From: Verticiella alkaliphila | GTDB taxonomy: Bacteria > Pseudomonadota > Gammaproteobacteria > Burkholderiales > Burkholderiaceae_B | Length of the DNA: 64,000 nucleotides | Direction of reading: 5' to 3' | Assembly (NCBI RefSeq): GCF_018904615.1 | Contig: NZ_JADCNH010000003.1 | Span: 1-64,000, forward strand | In this document: positions 16,123-25,807 of the stretch, piece by piece | How the letters are laid out: the number at the start of each line of letters is the position of its first letter | How positions within the stretch are numbered: position 1 is the stretch's first letter | Translations under genes and position numbers: made by a program | Notes under the pieces: model-generated | Database searches by the model: none | Seen by the model: only the letters and a program-made list of their open reading frames with translations | Told to the model about the DNA's origin: nothing

Positions 16123-17088
16123 TCAATTGCGCTCCACGCCGGCCTTGGCCACGATATCCGCCCACTTGGCGGTTTCTGCCTGCACGAACGCGCCGAATTC
16201 GGCAGGTGAATTGCCCGCGACCGTGAAACCCTGGCCGGCAAAGAAAGCCTGCACCTGGGGATCGCGCAGAATGGTACCTACATTTCGACTCAAGGCCTGA
16301 ATGACCGGCTCGGGGGTGCCTGCCGGCGCAAACAAGCCCTGCCAGGACAGCGACTCGAATCCGGGCACGCCGGATTCGGCGATCGTCGGCACCTCGGGCA
16401 GCATGGGATGGCGCTGTGCGCCGGTGACCGCGATGGCCCGGATGCGGCCGGACGTCAGATGCGGCATGAGCACGAGCACGTCGCCATACATGGCATCGAT
16501 CTGTCCACCCAGCAGGTCATTGGTGGCTGCCGCACTGCCCTTGTAGGGAATGTGCAGCGTGTCCGTGCCCGCGGCGAGGTCGAACATTTCCCCAGTCAGG
16601 TGCATGGAGGTGCCGTTGCCCGGCGAGCCGTACGTGAGTTTGCCCGGATTCGCCTTGGCATAGGCGATGAAGCTGGCGGTGTCCTGGATAGGCAGACTGG
16701 CGTTGACTGCCAGCACCAGCGGTGCGCTGACGATCATGGATACGGGAGCGAAGTCCTTGACCGGGTCGTAGGGTGGCTTCTCGTACAGGCTGTAGCTCAC
16801 CGAATGTGATCCCGTGACCCCCATCACGAGTGTGTAGCCGTCCGGGGCGGCGCGGGCGACGGCTTGCGAGCCCACCGTGCCCCCCGCCCCGGCTTTGTTC
16901 TCGACCACCACGGGCTGGCCCGATGCCTTGCTCAGGCGCTCGGCCAGTTGGCGGGCGAGGACGTCGGTGCTGCCGCCAGGCGGAAACGGCACGACCAGCG
17001 TGGTCAACCGCGAGGGATACTCCGACGCGGCGGCGCTGGCGCCGAGACAGAGGGCGACGACGCCCAGAAGCGATGCAAGACGATTCAT
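16123..17088 (-). CDS. Bug/TctC-family periplasmic receptor
   Basis: A 321-residue tripartite-tricarboxylate-type receptor. A signal peptide (MNRLASLLGVVALCLGASAAA) precedes the family motif LVVPFPPGGSTDVLARQLAE, and GAGGTVGSQAVARAAPDGYTL follows. No TctA/TctB genes accompany it, as is common for Bug proteins in Bordetella-like bacteria, where many act as orphan receptors or sensors. The start overlaps the stop of the hydantoinase/oxoprolinase gene as ATGA. Confidence 0.9.
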   Translation of the reverse strand: MNRLASLLGVVALCLGASAAASEYPSRLTTLVVPFPPGGSTDVLARQLAERLSKASGQPVVVENKAGAGGTVGSQAVARAAPDGYTLVMGVTGSHSVSYSLYEKPPYDPVKDFAPVSMIVSAPLVLAVNASLPIQDTASFIAYAKANPGKLTYGSPGNGTSMHLTGEMFDLAAGTDTLHIPYKGSAAATNDLLGGQIDAMYGDVLVLMPHLTSGRIRAIAVTGAQRHPMLPEVPTIAESGVPGFESLSWQGLFAPAGTPEPVIQALSRNVGTILRDPQVQAFFAGQGFTVAGNSPAEFGAFVQAETAKWADIVAKAGVERN

Positions 17089-20000
17089 GAGTGACTCCCG
17101 GACAGAACGGACGTTGAATGGGACAGGTCTTGTATGTCTCCCCAGCCCCCACCGCCTGCCGTGGCGATGACCAGGCGCTCGCCGGCCTGCCAGCCGAACC
17201 GCGCCTTGGAGGCAATGTCGATGCGCGAGCCGTCGGCGCGCTCCAGCCAGGCGCGGGAGGACGATCCCGCAGACCCGCCCGCCGCACCGGCGGCACGCCC
17301 TTCGTGGCGCTCTCCGCGATACGACACCGTGGCTCGCCCCTCGAGCAACAGGTAGCGGCGCAGCACACCATCGCCGCCAGCGTGCCGGCCGACGCCGCCA
17401 GACGCGACGTGCCGGGCGTGGCATTCCACGCGGATGGGGGCCTGAGCCTCGAGCATCTCGGCGGGCAGATTGCGAGCGTTGCCCACGTCGGTGGACACTC
17501 CGCTCACCCCGGGGCCGGCGGCATGGGCGCCCGCGCCACCGGCCACGATCTCGGTGAAGAAGAAAGGCCGGCCGGCGTCGTCCTCTCCTCCGACTGACAT
17601 GACCACGGCCACACCGGCATTGGCAGCGACCGCGCGCTCGGGGTCGGCCTGAGCCCAGGCGGCCAACAAGGCGTTGCAGGCGAGCTTGACGGTGGCCGTG
17701 CGGGCATTCACGGGCGCTGGCAGCGCCGGATTGACGAGCGAGCCCGGCGGCAGTTGCAAGGTGAGCGGGGCAAGACACCCATGGTTGTTGGGCGCGGCAG
17801 GGGCAAATGTGCGCATGAAGAAGAACGCCGCCGACAGCATGGCTGCCGGCGGGGCATTCAGGGGTGCCCGCACCTGCGGCGACGTGCCCGTGAAATCCAG
17901 CGTGATGCACTCGCCCTGCTTGTGCACCCGCACGCACAGACGGGCCGGCTCTCCCGTGGCCAGCGCATCCAGGGCATCCGCATGCGTGAACTCACCATCC
18001 GGCAATGCCAGCAGTGCCGCCCGCGTCATCCGTTCGGCGCGATCCATGAGGGCAGCCCCCACCTGGGCCAGGTCATCGGTGGGTCGTTCCTCCAGCATTG
18101 CTAGCAGTTCGCGCACGCCCAGAGACACGGCGGCCCACTGGGCATCCAGGTCACCGAGGAGGTTCTCCGGCGTGCGCGAGTTGGCCGTCAGCAGCGCGGC
18201 AAGCCCCGGATCGACGACACCGCGCGCACGCCAGCGTACAGGAGGAATGCGCAGGCCCTCCTGATAGATGTCGAGTGCATCGGGCGGCACCGATCCGGGC
18301 GCGGAGCCGCCGATGTCCTGGTGGTGAAGAATGCTGGTGGCAAAGGCTACGACCACGCCTTGCCGCACCACCGGCCGCAGCATCACGATGTCCGGCAGGT
18401 GCGTGCCGCCCGACCACGGATCGTTGAGGAGATAGGCGTCCCCCTCGGCCATGCTGCTGACCGGAAAGACCCGCAGGATGCCGGCTACCGCCGGAATCAG
18501 ACTGCCCAGCAGCAGGGGAAGCGAGCGCGCCTGGGCGAGGATGCGGCCATCCGCCAGGAACAGGGCGGCGGCGCAGTCCATGCCTTCGCGCGCCACGGAC
18601 GAGACGGCTGAACGCACCAAGGCCTGCTGCATGCGCTCGGCAATGCCTTCCAGCCGCAGCCGCAGCACATCGAGCCCAGCGGTGCCGTCAACGTCGACAG
18701 CCTGGACGGACACCGCCGCGGTCATCGCCAACGTGCCATCCTGGGCGACCCGCCATTGCCATCCTGGCGGCACCCAGATGGTGGTGTCCGAAGCCAGGAT
18801 GCGGGCAGGCCCCTTCCCGGTCTGCCCCACCGCGAGGTCTGCGCGATACCACTCGACAGCGGCATCCGCGCCATCTCTGGTGGCGTCTGCTCGCTCGGCC
18901 TTCCGCAGTCCCCCAGGCGTCATCCAGTCCGGTGATGGCGATGCCTCCAAGCCTTGCGCGAGCACCCATCGCAGGCCGCGCAGGCGTTGGGCGGCGGAGA
19001 AGACCTGGCCTCGCACCTGTCGATGCGTGTCGTCAAAGCGGGCGCGAAGGTCAGCCACCGTATCGCGCTCCCAATGGACAGGCACGGCCAGGCTGAAGGC
19101 CTGCCCTTCGTAGCCCATGTCGAGAAACCACTGCGCGTCGACACGCGGATAGAGGTCCGCCAAGCACGGCGCCAGCACCAGGTTGCCGGCCGCCGCACGT
19201 GCCGCAGCCAATCCGGCGGCATCCAGCGCGACATCCAGGGTGTGTTCGGCCACCCGGGTCAGCGGACTGTGCAGCAGGCCGATCGCCGCGGCCACACCGG
19301 GCAGCGCCGGCACGAGCACGCGCGCCACGCCAGCGCGCGCAGCCGCCTCGGCCACATGCAGTCCACCTCCACCACCAGCGGCCACCACCGTGACTGCGCG
19401 CGGGTCCAGGCCCGCGCCGATCGCCACGGCCTTGATCGCTTCTGCCAGCATGGCATTGGCCACGTCCAGGGCGGCGCGAGCGGCCTCCCGCACCCCGACC
19501 CCAAGGGGATCGGCAAGATCTCGCTGCACCGCGCGCTCAGCGCCCGCCACATCCAGCCTCACCTCCCCTGCCAGGCGGTCGGGCGCCATGCCGAGCACCA
19601 CCAGGCAATCCGTGAGGGTGGCACGCTGGCCACCTCTGCCGTAGGCCGCCGGCCCGGGATTGGCACCCACCGAGTCCGGGCCGATGAGAATGCCGCCGGC
19701 GCTGTCGACGCGCGCCAGGCTGCCGCCGCCCACCGCAATGGAGGTGATGTCCACGGAGTGCATCCGCAGGCTCAGCTCACCCACGTCCAATGTCTGGGTG
19801 TGCGTCACGCCCCCCTCGCGCAGCAGCGCCAGATCGGCGGTCGTGCCGCCAATGTCCACGCTCACCACCGCCCCGGCCGAGGCGGAGGTGTCGAGCATGC
19901 TCGCCACACCGAGTGCCGCCGCCACCGGCCCTGACATGGCCAGGCTCACCGGTGTCTCCAGACAGACGGCGACGGGCGCCACGCCGCCGAGCGAGCGCAT

Positions 20001-20756
20001 CATCAGCACCGGTGGATACCCGCGCTCGGCTAATCCCTCGCTCAGCGCCATGAGGTAGCCCGCCACACCCGGCTTGACGTAGGCGTCCAGTACGGTGGAC
20101 AACCATCGCTCGTACTCGCGCGGCCGGGGGTCCACCTCGCTCGAGAGCGAGACTGCCAGGCCGGGGGCCACCGCGTGCACCCAGTCACGCACCTGACGCT
20201 CCTGATCACTGTTCACGTGTGCAAAGAGAAGGCACACGGCAACGCTGCGCGCGCCCGCCTCCCACAGCCGGCGAGCCGCAGCTTGCACCTCCGCACGCAC
20301 CACCGCCTCCTGCACGGCGCCTTGCGCATCCAGGCGCCCGGCGATCTCGCAGCGCCAGGCCTCGGGTGCGAGTTCCGCTGGCGTCTGCGGCAGGATGGCC
20401 GAGCGATACAGGTCGCGCCGGTCCTGGCGGCCCAGGGTCAGGACATCGGCGAACCCACGCGTGACGATCATGCCCACGGGCGCCGCGCTGCGCTCCAGCA
20501 GAATGTTCGTGGCGATGGTCGAACCATGCAGCAATCGCCGCACACGGCTTGGCGTGATCCCACGCTGTCGCGCCATCGCATCCAGCGCGGACAGGACGGC
20601 CTGCGCGGCGGACCCTGGCACCCGGGGATACTTCGCGGTCGCAAGCCCTGCCGGACCCTGTACGGCCACGTCGACGAAGGTGCCGCCCACGTCGATGGCG
20701 ATGTCCACGACCCCGGCGCACGAGCGCTCGCCCTCGCGGGCTGCTGCGGCCATCAT
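17085..20756 (-). CDS. Fused HyuA-HyuB hydantoinase / 5-oxoprolinase-like ATPase
   Basis: A 1223-residue protein joining the two subunits of ATP-dependent hydantoinase/oxoprolinase. The HyuA part (about 1-680) shows the actin-like phosphate motifs DIAIDVGGTFVDVA and VVSVDIGGTTADLALL and the HGSTIATNILLER segment. The HyuB part (about 690-1223) begins LRLRLEGIAERMQQALVRSAVSS and contains SILHHQDIGGSAPGS and the final GGGGWGDIQ. Fusion is known for 5-oxoprolinases, which open 5-oxoproline to glutamate using ATP; separate subunits are typical of N-methylhydantoinases and acetophenone carboxylases. Here a glutamylating ligase lies in the next operon, so recovery of glutamate is a tempting role. 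The start ATG overlaps the oxidase stop codon. Confidence 0.87.
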   Translation of the reverse strand: MMAAAAREGERSCAGVVDIAIDVGGTFVDVAVQGPAGLATAKYPRVPGSAAQAVLSALDAMARQRGITPSRVRRLLHGSTIATNILLERSAAPVGMIVTRGFADVLTLGRQDRRDLYRSAILPQTPAELAPEAWRCEIAGRLDAQGAVQEAVVRAEVQAAARRLWEAGARSVAVCLLFAHVNSDQERQVRDWVHAVAPGLAVSLSSEVDPRPREYERWLSTVLDAYVKPGVAGYLMALSEGLAERGYPPVLMMRSLGGVAPVAVCLETPVSLAMSGPVAAALGVASMLDTSASAGAVVSVDIGGTTADLALLREGGVTHTQTLDVGELSLRMHSVDITSIAVGGGSLARVDSAGGILIGPDSVGANPGPAAYGRGGQRATLTDCLVVLGMAPDRLAGEVRLDVAGAERAVQRDLADPLGVGVREAARAALDVANAMLAEAIKAVAIGAGLDPRAVTVVAAGGGGGLHVAEAAARAGVARVLVPALPGVAAAIGLLHSPLTRVAEHTLDVALDAAGLAAARAAAGNLVLAPCLADLYPRVDAQWFLDMGYEGQAFSLAVPVHWERDTVADLRARFDDTHRQVRGQVFSAAQRLRGLRWVLAQGLEASPSPDWMTPGGLRKAERADATRDGADAAVEWYRADLAVGQTGKGPARILASDTTIWVPPGWQWRVAQDGTLAMTAAVSVQAVDVDGTAGLDVLRLRLEGIAERMQQALVRSAVSSVAREGMDCAAALFLADGRILAQARSLPLLLGSLIPAVAGILRVFPVSSMAEGDAYLLNDPWSGGTHLPDIVMLRPVVRQGVVVAFATSILHHQDIGGSAPGSVPPDALDIYQEGLRIPPVRWRARGVVDPGLAALLTANSRTPENLLGDLDAQWAAVSLGVRELLAMLEERPTDDLAQVGAALMDRAERMTRAALLALPDGEFTHADALDALATGEPARLCVRVHKQGECITLDFTGTSPQVRAPLNAPPAAMLSAAFFFMRTFAPAAPNNHGCLAPLTLQLPPGSLVNPALPAPVNARTATVKLACNALLAAWAQADPERAVAANAGVAVVMSVGGEDDAGRPFFFTEIVAGGAGAHAAGPGVSGVSTDVGNARNLPAEMLEAQAPIRVECHARHVASGGVGRHAGGDGVLRRYLLLEGRATVSYRGERHEGRAAGAAGGSAGSSSRAWLERADGSRIDIASKARFGWQAGERLVIATAGGGGWGDIQDLSHSTSVLSGSHS

Positions 20757-21991
20757 GCGAATCGCCCCGGCGAGAAAGGGGCCAGATCGACAGCGGGCGG
20801 GCGCCCGTCGATGAGCGCGGCGATCTCTCGTCCGGTGCTCGCCCCACCGCACATGCCGACATGGCCGTGGCCGAAGGCGCACCAGGCGTTGGCCACGCGA
20901 GGCACCTGACCCAACACTGGCAGACTGTCGGGCAGACAGGGACGATGGCCCATCCATTGGGTGTATCGACTGACGTCCAGATGCGGGAACATGTCGCGAC
21001 TGCGCTGCAGCAGCACGTCGGCGCGCTGATAGTTGGGCGCCGCCGTGAGGCCGGCAAACTCCACCGAGCCCGCCAATCGCAGGCCCTTGGCCATCGGATT
21101 GACCATCATGTTGTGCTCAACCGCCATCACCGTGTGGCGCAGGGCGAGGTTGTTGCTGTTGACGGTGACGTGGTAGCCGCGCTGTGTCTCCAGCGGCACG
21201 CGCAGGCCGAGCGCGCGCGTCAGCTGCGCGGACCAGGCCCCGCCCGCGATGACCACACCGTCGCACGCGATCGGTTCGCCTGCCTCCAGCCGCACCGCGC
21301 GGACTTGGTCGCGCTGTCGAACGAAGCCGGTAGCCGTCGCCAGCACGGTGCGCGCACCATCGCGTTCGCATTGCGCGTGCAGGGCCTTGACGAGTTCAGA
21401 CGGATCCAGGGTTGAGCCGTTCTCCGGCGCAAGAATGCCAAAGCGGAAGCGCCCCTGCAGGTCCGGCTCGAGATGCTCAAGCTCGTCCTGCTCGACATCT
21501 TGCATCACCACGCCCAGCCGACGCCGCAGATCCATGCCCCACTGCCACTGCCGCGCGATCTCACGCGAGGAATACACGTAGAGACACCCCGTGCGGCGCA
21601 CCAGGTGCTGGGCATCGGCCCGCGCAAGCAACGGCTCGTAGCTCTCGAAGATGGGCGCGAGCAGCTGACGCATGGCCGTGGCGATACGCTCGACTTCGCG
21701 CGGCGAACTGTGGTGCAGAAAGCGCATGAGCCACGGCAGTACTTGCGGCAGATAGGGCCAGCGCACCGTGAGCGGACCCAACGGATCAAGCAGCCAACCG
21801 GGCACCTTCTTCCACATGCTCGGCATGCCCACGGGCAGACATGCGCTGGGCGAGAGCGAGCCGGCGTTGCCGAACGAACAGGCCTCACCCGGCGGCAAGC
21901 GATCCACGAAGGTCACCTGGTGGCCACCGCGCTGCAACCACGCCGCCGTGCAGACGCCAACGATACCTGTCCCTATGACTACCACATGCAT
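20753..21991 (-). CDS. FAD-dependent amine/D-amino-acid oxidoreductase (DadA-like)
   Basis: A 412-residue flavoprotein of the DAO family. The N-terminal dinucleotide fold is GTGIVGVCTAAWLQRGGHQVTFVDR; the DadA hallmarks CSFGNAGSLSPS and the C-terminal GHGHVGMCGGASTGREIAALI are present. It would oxidise an amine or D-amino acid to an imine. It heads a four-gene operon (oxidase, hydantoinase/oxoprolinase, Bug receptor, RidA); the downstream RidA fits imine release. It is divergent from a GntR gene with a shared operator region between them. Confidence 0.88.
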   Translation of the reverse strand: MHVVVIGTGIVGVCTAAWLQRGGHQVTFVDRLPPGEACSFGNAGSLSPSACLPVGMPSMWKKVPGWLLDPLGPLTVRWPYLPQVLPWLMRFLHHSSPREVERIATAMRQLLAPIFESYEPLLARADAQHLVRRTGCLYVYSSREIARQWQWGMDLRRRLGVVMQDVEQDELEHLEPDLQGRFRFGILAPENGSTLDPSELVKALHAQCERDGARTVLATATGFVRQRDQVRAVRLEAGEPIACDGVVIAGGAWSAQLTRALGLRVPLETQRGYHVTVNSNNLALRHTVMAVEHNMMVNPMAKGLRLAGSVEFAGLTAAPNYQRADVLLQRSRDMFPHLDVSRYTQWMGHRPCLPDSLPVLGQVPRVANAWCAFGHGHVGMCGGASTGREIAALIDGRPPAVDLAPFSPGRFA

Positions 21992-22321
21992 GGATGCTGC
22001 CCTCTCAATGACATGGACCGACAACCCATCACCCATGGATCCCGCTGCATGCAAAGCAACGGGAATGGGCGCAATCCGACGGAGCCACTCAAGGCTCCCC
22101 ACGGCGCCGCGCACGGCCACATTGCCCTGCAGGCGGCGTAGCAGCTGGTCTGGTGCACGCGGACCAGCAAACGTGCAACGATGCCCGGCCTTGGTGCAAG
22201 ACAAACGCTGCAGTCAGACGAGCCTACGTTGTATGCAATATGTGAGCCAAAATCGTCCACCCACGATCACTGCATGCAGTCAGTACAATCTGAATATCGT
22301 CTCCCACGCCCCGAAGCCACC
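21992..22321. other. 330-bp divergent control region between the oxidase operon and gntR
   Basis: No protein gene is seen here. The region holds the operator CGTTGTATGCAATATG at 22227-22242, a perfect 10-bp palindrome CTGCATGCAG at 22270-22279 and a possible plus-strand -10 box TACAAT at 22284-22289 for gntR. I could not find a convincing -35 box for either direction. The long leader of the oxidase operon (about 230 bp from the operator to the ATG) is unexplained. Confidence 0.5.
22227..22242. promoter_or_regulatory. GntR-type operator in the gntR/oxidase intergenic region
   Basis: CGTTGTATGCAATATG, identical over 16 bases to the site at the Rieske operon start (15464-15479). It probably binds the product of the adjacent GntR gene and links both operons and the regulator in one circuit. 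Confidence 0.65.
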
Positions 22322-23092
22322 ATGTCCTCGCAGCAATCCCGCGTTCTCGTCCAATTGCGCGACCTGATCCTGAAGGGCGCGTTCGCGCCCGGCGAACGGC
22401 TAGCCGAGATTCCGCTGGCTGAACGATTGGCTGCCTCGCGTACCCCGGTGCGCCTGGCCCTTGCCGCGCTGGAGCACGAAGGCTTGATCGAGCCATCTGG
22501 CAGCGGCGGCTACCAGATGCGCCGGTTCACCGGGCGGGAAGTGACGGACGCCATCCGGGTTCGCGGCGTGCTCGAAGGCATGGCCGCGCGCACGCTGGCC
22601 GAACAGGGCGCCTCACGACAACTGCTGCGCGAGTTGCATGACTGCCTGGACGCTGGTGATGCGACGGTAGGCAAGGCGAGCATGGATCTGGACGACTATG
22701 CCGCCTACGTGGAAGTGAACACGCGCTTTCATCACCTGCTCGTCAATGGCAGCGGCAACCTGGCATTGATCCGCGCCATCAACATGCTCAATGGCCAGCC
22801 GTTCGCAGCGGCCAGTGCGATGCTGCCGATGCAGTCGTCCTTTGACGAAGGACACCAATGGATGAAACAGGCGCAGCGCCAGCACCACGCCATGGTGCAG
22901 GCGATCGAAAACGGTCAGGGGTATCGCGTGCAGGCGCTGTGCGAGGAGCACGTGGAGATCGCCTGCATGAACATGGAATACGCAATGGAGAAGCCCGACG
23001 TGGCCGCCGAGCTGCTGCCTGGGATCCATCTGGTCGCGCTCGAGGCAGGCCCCGGCGAGCTCGCCACCCGGCGGGCGCTGCGCAACCGTTGA
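22322..23092 (+). CDS. GntR-family regulator, FCD ligand-binding type
   Basis: A 256-residue regulator. The winged helix lies at about residues 8-75 (APGERLAEIPLAERLAASRTPVR and HEGLIEPSGSGGYQMR). The FCD domain carries NTRFHHLLVNGSGN and a late His pair (QRQHHAMVQAIENG, CEEHVEIA). The start at 22322 was chosen because it opens the domain; an in-frame extension to 22181 would run through the operator region. It is distinct from the GntR at 3869 in sequence and in its predicted operator. Confidence 0.9.
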   Translation: MSSQQSRVLVQLRDLILKGAFAPGERLAEIPLAERLAASRTPVRLALAALEHEGLIEPSGSGGYQMRRFTGREVTDAIRVRGVLEGMAARTLAEQGASRQLLRELHDCLDAGDATVGKASMDLDDYAAYVEVNTRFHHLLVNGSGNLALIRAINMLNGQPFAAASAMLPMQSSFDEGHQWMKQAQRQHHAMVQAIENGQGYRVQALCEEHVEIACMNMEYAMEKPDVAAELLPGIHLVALEAGPGELATRRALRNR

Positions 23093-23122
23093 GTGCCCCA
23101 CGCCGAGACCCGCGCGGGGCAC
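23093..23122. terminator. Hairpin between convergent genes gntR and enoyl-CoA hydratase
   Basis: GTGCCCC (23093-23099) pairs with GGGGCAC (23116-23122). The stem directly follows the gntR stop and lies between two converging genes. There is no T-tract, so termination is only inferred from position. Confidence 0.35.
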
Positions 23123-23135
23123 GCGGCAGACACGC

Positions 23136-23912
23136 CTACTCGTGCACGAAATGCGGCTGGCGCTTCTCGATGAAGGCCTTCATGCCTTCCTTCTGATCGC
23201 GCGTGGCGAAGGCCGAATGGAACACCCGGCGCTCGAAGAGCAGGCCTTCGGCGAGCGAGGATTCGAAGGCCCGGTTCACGGATTCCTTGGCCATCATGAC
23301 GGCGGGCAGCGACATGCCGGCGATGATCGTGGCCGCCTCGATCGCTTCGTTCAACAGATCCTTGGCGGGCACCACGCGCGAGACGAGCCCGGCACGATCG
23401 GCCTCTTCCGCCGTGAGCATGCGGCCCGTGAGCACCATGTCCATGGCCTTGGCCTTGCCCACCGCGCGCGGCAGACGCTGGGTGCCGCCCGCCCCCGGGA
23501 TCACACCGAGCTTGATCTCGGGCTGGCCGAAGCGCGCGTTGTCTGCCGCGATGATGATGTCGCACATCATCGCGAGTTCGCAGCCGCCGCCCAGCGCGTA
23601 GCCGCCCACGGCAGCGATCACGGGCTTGCGGATGCGGCGCAGGGTTTCCCAGTTGCGCGTGATGTAGTCCGTGCCGTAGACCTCCATGTAGGTCCAGTTC
23701 TGCATGGCGGCAATGTCCGCGCCGGCGGCGAAGGCCTTCTCGCTGCCGGTGATGACGACAGCACCGATGTCCAGGTTGTTCTCGAAGGCGAGCAGTGCGG
23801 CGCCGAGCTCGTCCATGAGGGCGTCGTTCAGGGCATTCAGCGCCTTGGGCCGATTCAGGGTGAGAAGGCCGACGCGGCCGTGGGTTTCGACGAGGACCAG
23901 CGGTTCGCTCAT
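23136..23912 (-). CDS. Enoyl-CoA hydratase (crotonase family)
   Basis: A 258-residue crotonase. The oxyanion-hole motif [15 protein letters not shown], the helix segment [19 protein letters not shown] and the second catalytic Glu in [19 protein letters not shown] are all present, so both catalytic glutamates of a hydratase are kept. The start at 23912 gives the standard length; a longer reading would only add an atypical Arg/His-rich tail. It hydrates trans-2-enoyl-CoA in beta-oxidation or aromatic acid catabolism. It stands alone between the GntR gene and the divergent M61 peptidase. Confidence 0.92.
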   Translation of the reverse strand: MSEPLVLVETHGRVGLLTLNRPKALNALNDALMDELGAALLAFENNLDIGAVVITGSEKAFAAGADIAAMQNWTYMEVYGTDYITRNWETLRRIRKPVIAAVGGYALGGGCELAMMCDIIIAADNARFGQPEIKLGVIPGAGGTQRLPRAVGKAKAMDMVLTGRMLTAEEADRAGLVSRVVPAKDLLNEAIEAATIIAGMSLPAVMMAKESVNRAFESSLAEGLLFERRVFHSAFATRDQKEGMKAFIEKRQPHFVHE

Positions 23913-24025
23913 GGATGTCTCCTGACGGTGCCGCGGCGAGGCGCCGCGGACGGTATGATGGCTCGCAGCATTGTGCCAGTCACCCCGGCGGGCAGCCAAG
24001 CCGGCACCCGCCCCTCTCCGAACTC

Positions 24026-25807
24026 ATGACCGATACCCCAATCCGCTACCGTCTTGCCCCCATCGACCTCGCTGGCCACCGCTGCGAGGTACGTCTCACG
24101 ATCGACGAGCCCGCCGCCGATGGCCAGATCGTCTCACTGCCTGCGTGGATTCCCGGCAGCTATCTGCTGCGCGAATTCGCTCGCCAGATCGAAACGATCG
24201 AGGCCCGCAGTGGTCGCGAGCGCGTGGCACTGACCAAGCTGGATCGCAACACCTGGCACGCCGCGCCCTGTCGCGGTCCGCTCGTCATCACGTGCGTCAT
24301 CTATGCGTGGGATCTCTCCGTGCGCTCGGCGCATCTGGATCAATCCCACGGCTTCTTCAATGGCACGAGCGTGTTCCTGCGCGTGCAAGGCCGCGAAACC
24401 TCGCCCTGCCTGCTGGAACTGGTGGCGCCGGATCGCCGCCAGACGTTCGCGGACACGCCTTGGCAGGTCTACACGAGCCTGCCCGAGGCCACGGGCGTGG
24501 CGGGCGCTGCACGCCGGCATGGCTATGGTCTTTACCAGGCCCCGGACTACGACGCCCTCATCGATCACCCGATCGAGATGGGCACCCCCCAGGTGGCGCG
24601 CTTCGTGGCGCACGGCGCCGAGCACGAGCTCGTATTCACCGGCACCGCGCCCGGGCTGGACCTCGGCCGCATCGCCGCGGACGCCAAGCGCATCTGCGAA
24701 GCCCAGATCGCGTTCTTCGAACCAGAAACGCGCCGCGCGCCCTTCCTGGACAGCGCACAGCGCTACGTCTTCATGACGCAGATCACGCCGGATGGCTATG
24801 GCGGCCTGGAGCACCGGGCCAGCACGGCCCTGGTGTGCGCCCGCGCCGATCTGCCGGTGACGGGCCGCGCGGAGCAGAGCGATGGCTACCGCACCTTCCT
24901 GGGTCTGGTCAGTCACGAGTACTTCCACACTTGGCACGTGAAGCGGATCAAGCCGGCGCTCTTCGCGCCCTATGATCTGTCGCGCGAGAACCATACCCGG
25001 CTGCTGTGGGTGTTCGAGGGCTTCACCTCCTATTACGACGATCTCATGCTGCTGCGCAGCGGGGTCATCGACCTGCCGGCGTATCTCAAGCTCGTGGCCA
25101 AGACGGTGGCGGGGGTCGAGCGGGCGCCGGGGCGTCACAAGCAGTCCGTGGCCGAGAGCTCGTTCGATGCCTGGACGCGCTACTACCGGCAGGACGAGAA
25201 CTCGCCCAATGCGCTGGTGAGCTACTACACCAAGGGCTCGCTGATCGCGCTGGGCCTGGACATCACGCTGCGCAATGCCACGGGCGGACAACGCTCGCTG
25301 GACGACGTGATGCGGTTGCTGTGGACCCGCTATGGACGCGACTTCTATCAGGGTCGCCCTCGCGGGATCCCGGAAGACGCCCTGCCCGCCCTCATCGAAG
25401 AAGCCACCGGCGTGGACGCAAGCGCCTTCATCACGCGCTACGCCGAAGGCCGCGAGGACGTGCCCGTGCGCGAACTGCTCGCCACGCAACGCATCGCGAC
25501 GCGCCCGCCCAAGGCCGTCACCGCGGCGGGACTGGACGTGCGCGTGCGCGCCCAAGGCACGGATGCCGTGCTTGCCACCGTGTTGGAAGGCGGCGCAGCG
25601 CATCGCGCGGGGCTGTCCGCACACGACGTGCTCGTGGCCATCGATGGCTTGCGCATCGCAGGCTCCGCGGGACTGGACGCTTTGCTCGCGCGCTACCAGC
25701 CGGGCGCGAGCGTGACGATCCACGCCTTCCGCGGCGACGAGCTGCGCGCCTTCAGCGTGCGCCTGGGCGAGGCCGCGCCGGCTGAACCGGCATTCGTGGC
25801 GGAATGA
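24026..25807 (+). CDS. M61-family glycyl aminopeptidase-like metalloprotease with PDZ domain
   Basis: A 593-residue protein. The zinc motif is H297-E298-Y-F-H301 (SHEYFHTWHVKRIKP), and the third ligand lies in WVFEGFTSYYDD (Glu about 331). The N-terminal beta domain starts YRLAPIDLAGHRCEVRLTI, and a C-terminal PDZ-like domain occupies about residues 495-580 (GLDVRVRAQG ... GGAAHRAGLSAHDVLVAIDG). No signal peptide is seen. The next gene starts inside its stop codon (ATGA), so the two are translationally coupled. Confidence 0.9.
   Translation: MTDTPIRYRLAPIDLAGHRCEVRLTIDEPAADGQIVSLPAWIPGSYLLREFARQIETIEARSGRERVALTKLDRNTWHAAPCRGPLVITCVIYAWDLSVRSAHLDQSHGFFNGTSVFLRVQGRETSPCLLELVAPDRRQTFADTPWQVYTSLPEATGVAGAARRHGYGLYQAPDYDALIDHPIEMGTPQVARFVAHGAEHELVFTGTAPGLDLGRIAADAKRICEAQIAFFEPETRRAPFLDSAQRYVFMTQITPDGYGGLEHRASTALVCARADLPVTGRAEQSDGYRTFLGLVSHEYFHTWHVKRIKPALFAPYDLSRENHTRLLWVFEGFTSYYDDLMLLRSGVIDLPAYLKLVAKTVAGVERAPGRHKQSVAESSFDAWTRYYRQDENSPNALVSYYTKGSLIALGLDITLRNATGGQRSLDDVMRLLWTRYGRDFYQGRPRGIPEDALPALIEEATGVDASAFITRYAEGREDVPVRELLATQRIATRPPKAVTAAGLDVRVRAQGTDAVLATVLEGGAAHRAGLSAHDVLVAIDGLRIAGSAGLDALLARYQPGASVTIHAFRGDELRAFSVRLGEAAPAEPAFVAE

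Noticed and set aside
3639-22242. One common operator for both GntR regulators.
   Set aside because: The two site families share the TnGTnnnACnA pattern, but the GTATAC sites and the TTGTATGCAA sites differ consistently and group with different genes, so two separate regulons are more likely.
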